Positions 42,750 to 53,835 of a DNA stretch of 64,000 nucleotides are shown here, piece by piece. Under the pieces are notes generated by a model, which saw only the letters and a program-made list of their open reading frames with translations, did not search any database and was not told the DNA's origin. The stretch is from Chaenocephalus aceratus (lineage: Eukaryota > Chordata > Actinopteri > Perciformes > Channichthyidae): positions 1 through 64,000 of the forward strand of contig JAMFTG010000151.1 of assembly GCA_023974075.1 (NCBI GenBank). The letters run 5' to 3'. How positions within the stretch are numbered: position 1 is the first letter of the stretch; each line of letters begins with the position of its first letter. The position numbers and the translations under genes are program-made.

Positions 42750-44369
42750 GACCCTTAGCAAAAAAATCTATAGAATACTATAGAAACATCTATGGACGTA
42801 TTCTATAGAACATTTCTGTACAATACTACAGGATTTTTGCGGACATACTATATAAATTGCCTACGTGTTTTACTATAGATTCTGGGAAATAATCTATAGA
42901 ATACTATAGTATAGAAAATATATACTGTGTAGATGGTTTTTTTGTAGAAAATGATCTATAGACTCCTATAGAAAACCCCATGGATGCTTTCTATAGAACT
43001 GTTCTGTAGAATACCATTCTGTAGAATACTATAGAATTTGTGACCTATATTCTATAGAATCTGTGGACATTTCTATAGAACTTCTTTGAAGAATACTATA
43101 GAATGTTTGCAGATATTCTATAGAATTTATCTATGGATTTTACTATAGATTCTGCAAAATAATCTATAGAAAAATATATTGATGTTTCTGTAGAATATAC
43201 TGCAGGATATTGGCAAATATTCTATATAATTCACCTATGAATTTTACTATAGATTCCACCAAATAATTTATAGAATCCTATAGAAAATTGCTATTGTTTT
43301 CTATAAAATTGTTCTGCAGAATTTATAACATTAATTTACGGGAATTGTCCTTAAAGGTTTTACAGAATTGTACAGATGTATCTGCTCTTTTTACAGTCAA
43401 TAACCTTTAATAAAAGTACAGCACTAAAACTTCTACGGGCAAAAAATCCGTAAAAAAACGGTCAAATGACTGGCAGCAGGCTGCCAAACAAAAACCATAA
43501 AATTAAAGTAAAAATACTTTAACTGAAATAAAGTGCAAAATCAATTAGTATACAGAAATTGTCCTTAAAGATTTTAGAGGAAACCTTCCTCTCATTTCAA
43601 AATCCATTGTCTTAAAATATTACATTAAAATACCTTAAATAAAGTTCTGATGAGAAAAACAGTTTTTTTTACATTTTCTTTTATTAGATTTGTATGATCA
43701 AACACTAAAATAAATACAGAAACTAAAGTTCTACAGCTAGAATACTGTTATTGTACAGCTTTCTAACATTTTACAATCAAACAGGTTCAACAAAATGACA
43801 TCACAAAATGTTTTGTAGGAAACAATTACTCTGAAAACTTAAAATATAAAAATATTTGTAGAATTATAGTACAACTAATGCAAAATGGCGACATATGTTC
43901 ACATTGTCAATTTGAAGGAGCAGTGTGCAGGATTTAGTACGTCTAACAATGGGGATGTAGGTTCCAACCAATGGATAACTTATTCACTCACCCTCCTATC
44001 CAAGGTTTGTAGGATAATGTATATTGGCTGCAAAAAACTTGAGGCCCAATCATGTTTTCTCTGTCCATTCTGTGCTACTGTAGACGTGGCAGTGCAACCT
44101 AGAGGACAAACAGATCAGAATTAGAAACGGGTTTATTGCCAGGTATGTTCACACGTATGAGGAGGTGTCGTACATACAAATAAAAAAATGTAAAAACTAC
44201 ACAGATAGAGAACTATATTAAGAAATAGAATGCAATAAATTATAGAATATAAAATATGGGCAGTAAGCAATATTTAAACATTGCATTATTTACCATCCTG
44301 TGATCTCCATGCAGAGTCTGCGTTGTGGCTGAGGTAAAGTGTCAGTGGGGGGGGGCGGGCCTTGTTGAG

Positions 44370-44590
44370 GTGCCGAGAGGTTCTGGTCCTGATGGAGAGA
44401 GGTTCTGGTCATGATGGAGAGAGGTTCTGGTCCTGATGTAGAGAGGTTCTGGTCCTGATGGAGAGAGGTTCTGGTCCTGATGGAGAGAGGTTTTGGTCCT
44501 GATGGAGAGAGGTTTTGGTCCTGATGGAGAGAGGTTCTGGTCCTGATGGAGAGAGGTTCTGGTCCTGATGTAGAGAGGTTTTGGTCCTGA
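44370..44590. repeat. 22-bp minisatellite, about ten units
   Basis: The unit is GGTTCTGGTCCTGATGGAGA plus GA. The equivalent array in copy 2 has about 23 units (58590-59095). Because 22 is not a multiple of three, open frames through it show a 22-residue repeat; these are not proteins. Confidence 0.9.
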
Positions 44591-44700
44591 TGGTGCGCAG
44601 CCTCCAGCCAGAGGGTTGTGTTGAAGGCAGAGCTGAAGTCCACAAACAGGATCCTGGCATAGGTTCCTGCTGTGTCCAGGTGCTGGAGGAGGAAGTGAAG
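44591..44700 (-). pseudogene. LINE reverse transcriptase fragment beside the minisatellite
   Basis: Minus-strand reading gives HLDTAGTYARILFVDFSSAFNT, the conserved segment with the first catalytic aspartate (FVDFSSAFNT) of L2/jockey-type LINE reverse transcriptases. The frame then runs into the minisatellite, which replaces the downstream sequence. The same fragment lies at 59096-59200 in copy 2. Confidence 0.65.
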
Positions 44701-47434
44701 TGATAACTATTAGTAAACCATAATGATGGATGTTTTTATCAGGGCATTAATTATTTTATAAGTTTAGAAGGGGGGAACATAGTCTAACAACAGTTAGCTT
44801 TTGTTAATTTTACCTCGAGCCAAACTTGTGAGACTTGTTTCTGAAATCCCTTTCTCTTAAAGTGGATAAATAAAAAATAAAACAATGGAGGTGACCCTAA
44901 AACTAACCACTGGATTGCTTGTCTAACATGACCTAGTCCATAAGTGAGGTAAGGGTGGGAACAATCAAACACACCCTCCCAGGCACTACGTGTTAGCGAA
45001 GTACAACTGGGATTTCGAAGAGGAAGATATGCTTGCTCAATTCTTAATAAAGAAAAACCAACAAATTGAGCACTTGAGTTTTCATTAGCAGCGCCTAGCT
45101 ACAGCTGCGGAGCTTTGGTCAATACCACCAACTGTCTATTTCCTTAAAATGGTACATATCGATGAATCTATATTTTCATCTTCAGGTGATTAAATCTGCA
45201 TAATGTCCCTGTACAATAAGATTCGAGCATTTTGTAATCCAGTGAGGAAATTCAAGACCAGTAAATATTAATTGATTAAACAACACTAAATAAAATGTTA
45301 GTGCTTTCTTCAAACTCAGACTCTCTGCTGCGGCTGTACCTCAAAGACAAAACAATTGTCTTATGATCTTTGTTGAACAAGGTCTGATGTTCCTGTACAT
45401 GTACAATGTGGGGTATTTTTAAATACTTTACTAAACCACATGCAATACTATGTTAGACACAAGTTAGTTATTACTCACATATCAAAGTCTTTTCATCTGC
45501 AAGATGGAAGAATAGCTGGGTGCTGCCTGGAGAGACTGATGAGGGACACAGGCTGGCTTCAGCAGCTTTCCACACAAAGCCATCACATCTTCTCTTCCAT
45601 AGTCCTCGCTGTCCACTGGTGCTCTGTCAAAAGAGTGAACATCACAGCCGTCATGTTAACCCTTTGTTACACAACATACAACCAACATGTGTCAAAAGTG
45701 ACCCGAATTAGTTTTAATTGTAAATATAATTGCAATAAATTACTTTAACCATTCAGGATTCCAGGTATTCCTCAATTAACCTGTTTTGGATCAACACCAA
45801 TTTGTATTTTTCCCTTTCTTACTTTTTGAATAAAAATCATGTTTTTATCACTACACTTCTAAGGCACAACATGGGTCAAACATTACCCGTATTATTTTTG
45901 CTATGTTATTTCATGCATGCTGAGTGTTTCTTTACTATACATTTTCAAAAATAATAAATGTCAGTGATTTGGACCGAGCGAGTATGATGTAGTAATACAA
46001 AAAGTATTTTAGTTCACACAGTGTGACATTAGCTAGTCATGTTAGCTTGTAATATATAGAGCAGAGCTAACTAGTAAGTTAGCCAAACGTTAGCGGTTAG
46101 CTGTTTATGCTATGCTAGCTGTTACTGAACATTAACAAACTAGATTCCTCTATAAGAAAGCTGTGAAACTTTACATTAAACTTGGCGACAACATTGTGAC
46201 ACCCCGCTGCATGTTTATATGTAATTCTCCCGTGTTGGAGACGAGAGGGTGGCGCGGCAGCACTGCAATAAGCTGTAAGCTAACGTTAGCAGCCACCTGT
46301 TAAGTCCGGTTTCCCGGGCGCAACATCTTGCAAGAAACAGCATCTGAGGGCTTCTTAACATTTAACAACCTATTAATGATGAATACCAACTTAACGGGAA
46401 GAAACTCAGCTAACTAGAAGAAGAAACGTAACCTTAAATAAAAAATAAAACATTCACAAACTAAGGATTATCTAAATACATATTTAACTCCATTACAGTT
46501 GCAGGACTCACCAGATCTCAAGTCTTCTGTTCTTTGTTGACGTCCCGATGCTCATATTTAACGTGTAAAACGATCCCGATATTAATCCATAAACTCCTGC
46601 AGCAGACATACAGACAGCTGTAGCTTGCAGGAGGAGACCCGCTCAAACTGACGTGGAAGTTTCAAATGTGAACGACAGGCACGGACAGTTCTCATTGGCA
46701 GGTTTCTTCGATTACCGTTTACATTAACCAATCAGGAGTGTTGTGGACTCATTCCAAACATGCCTGACTTGTCTGCCGTGTTTTGGCTGAATTCTATTTC
46801 AAGGGCCGTAGCTCTGGCTGTCGGCCAGAATCCGAAAACCATACATTATACTGTAAAACTAATATATATTGACCAATGGGGGGGAAAAAACAGCAACATA
46901 AATAAAACAAGGATAACTGTGACTTGTTGAGTAAATAACACTGTGTGTTTTAAACCTTGGTCCTCCCTGCAGAAATGTCTCCACTTTCTATCATTTTAAT
47001 TTTTTTTAATGATATTGTCAACTGTAGATGTTAATGAGAACATATTTATTTACTTTTGTTTCAACATTGGATATTTTGTGTTTGTGGTGGATTCAATCGA
47101 ATATTGAGAAAATGATTTATGTAAAAAGGTTTTAATTACATTTTACGTTTTTTTTATTTGACGCTTTCTTTTTACAGTTTTATGATTACCTTAAAATTAC
47201 AAAGAAATTCTTAAAGTCTTATAATAGTAATACACTTTTATATTATGAGTTACATATTTAATTACAGATAAAACTTTTTATTTTACGTACATCTGCATTT
47301 ATTTTCTGAAAGTGCAAAAATACTGTAAATATTATATAGTACATTTACTGTAAAAAAAAAAGGAAATAAACGTTATTTGTGGTTATTGTCAAAATACTGA
47401 AAATAATGTTTTGGGTTGTTAATTTATAGTTAAA
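44701..47434. other. Interior of the CACTG element, no gene
   Basis: No coding sequence is recognised. 46020-46330 has many GCTAGC/TTAGC motifs and a GC-rich stretch; 46540-46760 looks like a promoter (CCAATCAGG, TGACGTGG). 44701-46198 matches copy 2 (59200-60090 and 62631-63036). Confidence 0.45.
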
Positions 47435-47751
47435 GGTAAGTTTGAGAAACCGGCTCGAGATTGCTAGAATTTGAAAATACTAGGGCTGTCAGTCGATGCA
47501 TGATTGTCCATAGTTAATCGCGATTAATCGCACATTTTTTATCTGTTCTAAATGTACCTTAGAGGAATATTTTTCAAGTTTGTAATACTCTTATCAACAT
47601 ATGAGTGGACAAATATGCTTTATGCTAATGTTTATTATCATTTGAACAATGACAAATATTCTCGTGAATATTAAACACAACAACCTCTGAACATTACAAA
47701 TATTCGCCTCAATTCAATCTGGAACCTCTCATACAATAATACAATACAAAT

Positions 47752-47814
<63 letters not shown>

Positions 47815-48681
47815 GTGAGTGAGTGTGTGTATGAGAGAATGATGGATCGTTGGAGCTATGTGCAACTCAAGGCATATGCTCGAACGGGAGCTACCTGGAC
47901 GCTGCAATCATGTTGCACTATCCGTACTGCTGAGTGTGTTGACTTTTCGTACAATGTCCCACTGTCTGGCTTCCTGCATAAAGTCAAGTGCTCGGCGCAG
48001 TTGTGGCGAAATGTCGCTCCTCTGTTTTCATTTAAACAGCTCCTTATATCCGTTAGCGCAGCTAGCTAGCACCAGATGCTAACAACAACAATGCACGTAA
48101 GGTCTCTCTCTCGCTCGGGCCACACATACACACACCCTCCCGGTCCTCCCGATGGCCAGTCGGTGCCTGCCGGTGAGCGTGGAAGTGTGGTCTGCCACAA
48201 GCGGGCAGCAGGAGCGGGGCTGTCAGCATCAGCTTGTAGATGGTATTTTAAACTCGATGCACTCTGAAACTACGGGGCGGCCGAGGAAAAAAAATACACA
48301 TGCGTTAATCCCGTTAAAATAATTAGTAGTGCGTTAACGCGTTATTAACGCGTTAATGCCCTAGAAAATACACAACCGGAGAAAATCTGTCACTTCCTTA
48401 TAGAGCCCGTCCTCCAACACACACGAATGCGCACATGACCAATGAGGGCACAAGATAAGTTTGTGCCCCGATGGAAGGCTGACAGGCAGGTAGGCCATCC
48501 AATCCGTTTAGCCGGGCCGGCTACTTTTTACAGTATTACGGCTTCTACAGATGACATTTTTGTATGGATTTTTTGTCAAAGCACTTCAGATATTCATTGC
48601 TATCGGGATGTTAAGAGCATTCCATGGAATATAACAAAAAGTGTATCTCGAGCCGGTTTCTGAAACTTACCTACCCCACCT
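47435..48681. mobile_element. Kolobok-like MITE, TSD TTAA, split by a hAT
   Basis: The left end AGGTAAGTTTGAGAAACCGG and the right end, inverted, AGGTGGGGTAGGTAAGTTTC share an inverted repeat (GTAAGTTTSAGAAACCGGCTC). TTAA lies on both sides (47431-47434 and 48682-48685). TTAA duplication with AGG ends fits Kolobok non-autonomous elements. Without the inner hAT it is about 365 bp. Confidence 0.65.
47481..48363. mobile_element. hAT element, 883 bp, TSD GAAAATAC
   Basis: Starts TAGGGCTGTCAGTCGATGC and ends TTAACGCGTTAATGCCCTA, with GTTAATCGCGATTAATCGC-type inner motifs. Perfect 8-bp duplication GAAAATAC at 47473-47480 and 48364-48371. It contains a TG microsatellite (47752-47818). No transposase is seen. 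Confidence 0.9.
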
Positions 48682-48789
48682 TTAATATCTGCCATTTTAC
48701 AGGATTTTGCAAGTTATTTAAAAAAACATGATAATTACTATAAACATTTACAGTTATTTCCTGTAAAATTACGATCTTTTTTACAGTGT

Positions 48790-49558
48790 ATAATAGACTG
48801 CAAAACAGAGTAGAGTACTGCAGACTCCAATGAGTTGTTTATAACAGACTCACACTAACAATAGATATTGTTATGTCACTTAGCTTTAATCTCCAGTTGT
48901 AACAGATAATTAGTTACATAACATAAGTGATCAATGTATACATACAGATGCAGTCACAGAAATTCTGGAGCATTTACATCAGAATACAAGGACAGTGACA
49001 TTCATTCAGTTTAGAGTTCCATTCCAATATGTTGTATGGTTGTATATGGTTATGTATAGGTTACATAATGTAATTGGGCACATAATCCAGTATACAGTTG
49101 TAAATATTTCAAAGGGACCCATACAGCTTTTGCAAAGCAGCTCAGTTCCACAAAATGATGTAGATTACTATGATTTTCTCTATTCCAATTTAAAGACGAG
49201 TTGTATAGAATTCTATATAATTCTATAGAATTTAGTATAGGTTGCATCAGAGAGAAAATGTCATGCATGTTTTCTTTGAATGCTATAGATTTCTACAAAT
49301 TCCTATAGATTTCTATAGATTTCTACAGATATGTCATGAGTCGGTTCTGTCCTATAGAATTATTTAGATTGTTATAGTTTTAATTATAGAAGTTTATAGA
49401 AAAGTACACATTTATAGTATTCTACAGAATGATCTAGAGATTTCTATAGTATTCTATAGAATTCTTTAGCATGGCTTACAAATACGACTATGTTCTATAA
49501 CATGCTATAGATTTCTACAAGATTCTATAGGATTCTATAGGATGTTATACATTTGTTT
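48790..49558. other. Right arm of the 6.8-kb element
   Basis: No gene. 49180-49558 is filled with TTCTATAG/CTATAGAA motifs that mirror 42770-43330. Confidence 0.6.
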
Positions 49559-49566
49559 GCTAAGGG

Positions 49567-50055
49567 GACCTCCATGGTCTAGTGCAAGTGAAATGTTTGT
49601 GGCTGTTTTAAGAAATCTCATGTATAAATGTATTTGCTGGCTTAATGAATCTGATAATGAAATCCTCTTTGCCTTATCGAACATAAGGTGTAGTACTACA
49701 CACTACCAATCACAGCTGTGGAGGCATTGGTATAGCTGTCTCTTTGTAGGACACTGATTACAATTATTATTAAAACTATGAATTTTTTTTATGCTGTGTA
49801 TGCAATTTATTATATGTAATGCCTTGTCTTTTATCTGGACCCTGAGTCTGTAATAAAGTTTTCATTCATTCATATCTATCTATCTCTCTTTATCTATCCA
49901 TCCATCTATCTATCTATCTTTATATATCTCTCTATCTATCTCTCTTTATCTATCTATATATCTATCTCTCTCTCTATCTATCTCTCTCTCTCTCTCTCTT
50001 TATCTATCTATCTATATATCTCTCTTTATCTATGTATCTATCTATCTATCTCTCT
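49567..50055 (+). pseudogene. LINE ORF2 C-terminus, 3' UTR and TCTA microsatellite (copy C)
   Basis: Continues the LINE tail cut at 42751: PPWSSASEMFVAVLRNLMYK and CWLNESDNEILFALSN, stop at 49757. The 3' UTR ends GTAATAAAGTTTTCATTCAT and passes into TCTATC repeats (49870-50055), likely grown from the LINE tail. The clade is uncertain. Confidence 0.6.
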
Positions 50056-51047
50056 ATAATGAACCGCAGTAAACAACAGGCATTGCTTTAGCAACACTTC
50101 ATGTTTATGTTTTCGCGCAAGATCAATAGCGCGAAAATCACTGCATTTTCTCTAAGGTAAATATCACCCACTGGCGCTGATGGGTATAAATGGCAATTTT
50201 TTGGCCCATTTTTTCAATCTGACTTCATATTGACCATTTTTAACAACAGAGGGCGCTACATAACACACTTTCAGGAAAAGTCCCGGACTGGGAGACTTGA
50301 ATATTTTGTTGAAAAAAAGTTACATACGATCAAGAAACAGCTGCGGGTAAAATGTACCCGTTGGCGGTTCTAGTGTTAAAGGGTCGGACCCAGAATCAGC
50401 ACAAGTAACAGGGCTGAAATAGAGGGGTATGTTGCATGGCTAGAATGGGTGATCTGTTGGTATTTTCAAAACACTTCAGAGAGATGTTTTGTATAGATAT
50501 GGCCCTATGATATATTGTTCAAATATAGCAAATTAGGTGAGCTTTAAAACAGGTTTACGAGTCATGTAATGAATAACTCTGGCATGATGCACAGTACGAA
50601 TGGTCTTACTTTTCCAACAAATTATCTGAATGGTTTTCTCGTTAAATAAATCAAACTAAGTGACAATGCTTTTACATTGTGCCCCCATGAATGAATTTGT
50701 GGAATAATGGTGTCTTTCTTGCGTTTCTTCACCCTTTTCTTTTAGACAAAACAACGTCAAGGGTTTCATTCTTTTCACATTCCTCATTATTTCAGCCACT
50801 TATCAAACTCACATTCTTCATACTGTAGCTCGTATTTCACCAGGCTTTTTTTGGGTTGTTTGTGTAGGAACTCAACTACAGCAAAATGCAGAATATTTGT
50901 ATTAACAGACCTATAAATACATCTGCTTGATTAAAACTGTGTCCATTGTTTTGCATCCAGGTCACATGACACCTATAGAACTTTAACAAAACTATCAAAA
51001 TATTTCCTTTACAATCATGCCTTTTTAATTCCAGTTTTCCTCCTCAC

Positions 51048-51219
51048 CTGTCATTGTGAAGATCCCCACCACCAAGCTAATGCTCCGGTTTCCCAGCAGA
51101 GCCATATTCATCCCAGTGGCTGCGCTTCTCTTCTGTTCCCTTTTGGACTTGAAAGAAGCCCAGATGCCGGTCCCAAGAACCAGCAGGTAGAAAATCACCA
51201 TGGCTATCAGTCCAGCCAT
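51048..51219 (-). pseudogene. slc5a7-like: slc5a7-like first coding exon (copy C, four codons deleted)
   Basis: Same exon as 20367-20550, but 12 bases after the ATG are missing, so MA joins directly to GLIAMVIFYLLVLGTGIW. The deletion is in frame and the donor is intact. It encodes the first membrane helix of an SLC5A7-like choline transporter. Exons 2 and 3 are not found in copy C; they lie in the part replaced by the hAT and cassette insertions (29268-38631). An orphan exon. Confidence 0.75.
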
Positions 51220-53059
51220 GATAGATGCTGACTGATTCCCCGACTAGCTGACGTCTGACTGGTTATAGAGTTGGTCTCTGTTGTTGGAAAGGGAGAGGAT
51301 ATTCCAGATAAAAAACAAGACATACAAAAACCTGCTCCACCAGAAACCCCTTGCTCAAGGCCGATGTTCAAGGTTTGTCTTACGAACATAGCTACAGTGT
51401 AGCTGTAGAGAGTCTATTATGCAAGTTATTGGAATATGATATTAGATAAATAGATACATAATTTCTAAGTAGCAGCCAGATGAATGTTATGGATGCCGTT
51501 TCAGCAGTTCAGGTGTTTAACAGTCTTATTGCCTGTGGGATGAAACTGTCCCTGAGTCTGGATACCTGAATTGCAGTAGATGGGTCATTCTACAGAAAAG
51601 GTGGAATCCGGGTGATACAAATCTGCTGAAATATATTCCTTCTAAAAACATCTAAAACCTGTTAAATAGCAATAACTAACTCTTAACTTGATGAATCCAC
51701 AACAAGTAGAGCTTAAAGTAGTTTTATTTTTAAAATTATTTTTATACAAAGCTTATTTGTATAGGAATGTCACTGGTGTTACGTGTTACCAGGAAGAAGA
51801 GTAACACCAGTGACAATTTGGAGAAAAAACTATCATTTTAACAAAATGGCTGCCATGTGTCAGACCAAATGTGGCTTCAGTCAATATCAAAATCGTTTAA
51901 CTCTTCAATGCAATACATGTTCCCATTCAAATGTTCACCCCTAGGGCTATGCAATGAGTAACACTAATGACAGACTTGAAAGACACATGTAACATTTGAA
52001 GAGAAAATGACACCTTTAACAAACAAAGTAAGAAGTATCTGACTTATGTCTTTGTCCACTGCCTCAAATGATCTCTTGATACAGGAGGCACTTCAGAGAC
52101 AGTACATTATTTCAAAATAAAAGCGTTGTGTGTAGCAGTAACACCAATGACGTCATTTTGGGTGACTGACATTTATTTGATATTATTAATAATAATTAGC
52201 GGGTTTTTTTATATTTCAGTGTTAGCCTATATTTAATGCTTGTAATGTTATGTAAATATAAATTAGATTTATTTATTGAAAAAAAAATTAAAACTATAGG
52301 CTCCACTTCCATGTATGATCAAAGTGACAAGGCAGTTCCTTGAACTTCACATTTTAAATAAATTGCAATTTACGTATAAAACCATTTTTTACTTATTTTG
52401 TATTTAGTACCATTGCAAAGACAATCTCTATTTATTCAACATATATAATGAATGTGAGTATTAGGTCAACGTCATGTATTTTGGTGTCTGCAAAAGTAAG
52501 TGACAGCACTTCCACCTTCTCTGTAGAATGACCCAGATGCATACATGAGCATTGGCAGGATTCTTTGTCCTGAAGATCACCATACTAAAACGACACGCTT
52601 TAATTTGCCCAGGAGTGTGAAACCCTTTTCTTTTGGTTAATTCTCCTTTTCTCTCTAGAGTTCTAAGTATTGGCGATGCATGTGTGGCCCGGGGCTTGAC
52701 TTGACACCCAGTTGTAACTTATTTTTTCTTAGCTAAGCTCAAAGTAATTTTTTATCATGCAAAATGCTTATATGCGTCATACTTGCAATGCTGCAGTTCA
52801 CTAATGCTCCTGTGTATCGGATATGAATCTGAAAATTAACCAAAAAGCACCCCCTTAATATTCTATATACTCAAAGAAAGTAATCAGGTTACATTTATTT
52901 TATATTTTTATACACAGATTAGGTTCAATATTTGTATTTTAATATTTGTGTATAGGTAATACATTTTAAAGTAACCCTCCCAACCCTGAAATTAGAAATT
53001 GCATCAAGCATCTGATGCAGAGCTGAGATGGACTGATAAAAACAAAATGTATTCCTCAC
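51220..53059. other. Copy C upstream region, no gene
   Basis: Collinear with 3953-6470, but with a deletion of about 680 bases at about 52592, which removes the LTR-like segment. The hairpin is kept at about 51767-51812. Confidence 0.6.
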
Positions 53060-53195
53060 CTGATGGACGGATGAAGTGGCGATGGTGGCTTTGATTACAT
53101 CCTTGGAAGTACTGGAACATGAGGAGTAAACTGGAGAGCTTGCAACTGATGTCAGAAAATGAAGATTTTCCTTAAGAACCGACATTTGATATTTG
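53060..53195 (-). pseudogene. Exon-like block (copy C), 5-base deletion
   Basis: Matches 6471-6611 with intact acceptor and donor, but five bases are missing near its start (AAATGTCGG against AAATCTCCGACCGG). From the acceptor the frame now meets a stop. The rest is conserved (ENLHFLTSVASSPVYSSCSS). Confidence 0.5.
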
Positions 53196-53281
53196 CTGAG
53201 ACACAGAAGGAACACATCCTCTTCAAAAACCAAAATTGAACTTCTTGTTTCAATATGTACCTGTTAGGTTAGGTACATTAT

Positions 53282-53574
53282 CAGGGCCGCCAGCCAACTT
53301 GGGGCCCCAAGCAACATTGTGAGATGAGGCCCCCCCCCCCCCAACCGACAGGAGTGAAAAATATTATTTTGGAAACAAAGTAGGCTGCTTTGCAAATATA
53401 ATTCCTGTTTATTATTATTATCAACACAGTTACTTTTTTATACAGTGAGGTAAATGGTAAATGTGCATGTATGTTGTTCAGTATGCGTTTACAGGTGAAC
53501 ACGTCTGCATTTCCTGCCAAATACTAGCCTCAAAAACATTAAGATATAATTAATGCAAATAAACTACTTCTACT

Positions 53575-53637
<63 letters not shown>

Positions 53638-53835
53638 CAATTCAATAATATAAATACTATATTATTTTTGTATAATATAGTTGTAATATAGTCAAGACAA
53701 AACATGCTTATGACATGCTCAAAAACTGATATTTCTTAAATCTGTATTCTAGTTCCCTCTGTCAGCAATGTATCAACAACTACACACACATTTCTATTAG
53801 TATTTATCAGTGTTGTGGTTGACATGATGATGACT
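53282..53835. other. Copy C of the CAGGGC element, truncated
   Basis: Matches 6698-7200 and stops after GACATGATGATGACTG. Contains an AAT microsatellite at 53573-53635. Confidence 0.6.

Larger units (their letters stand above)
43335..48789. mobile_element. CACTG-ended element (copy 1), nested in the 6.8-kb element
   Basis: The right end reads CCTGTAAAATTACGATC...TTTACAGTG, the inverse of a CACTGTAA start. The second copy begins CACTGTAATTTTACAG at 57634. CACTG/CACTA ends point to the CMC (EnSpm/Chapaev) group, but no transposase is seen. The left end of copy 1 is worn, so 43335 is approximate. The interior has LINE pieces, promoter-like GC-rich sequence (46240-46330, 46540-46740) and nested elements. 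Confidence 0.5.
42752..49566. mobile_element. 6.8-kb inverted-repeat element (CCCTTAGC...GCTAAGGG)
   Basis: The ends CCCTTAGCAAAAAAATCTAT and, inverted, CCCTTAGCAAACAAATGTAT are flanked by GA (42750-42751 and 49567-49568). If the ends are read unevenly the duplication could be GAC or GACC. The empty site is in copy B at 19240-19250. About 570 bases on the left and 380 on the right are packed with CTATAGAA/TTCTATAG motifs. I see no transposase of its own; the interior is another element. Confidence 0.8.

Noticed and set aside
47671..48069. HTHTHT/CVCVCV frames
   Set aside because: TG microsatellite inside a hAT element.
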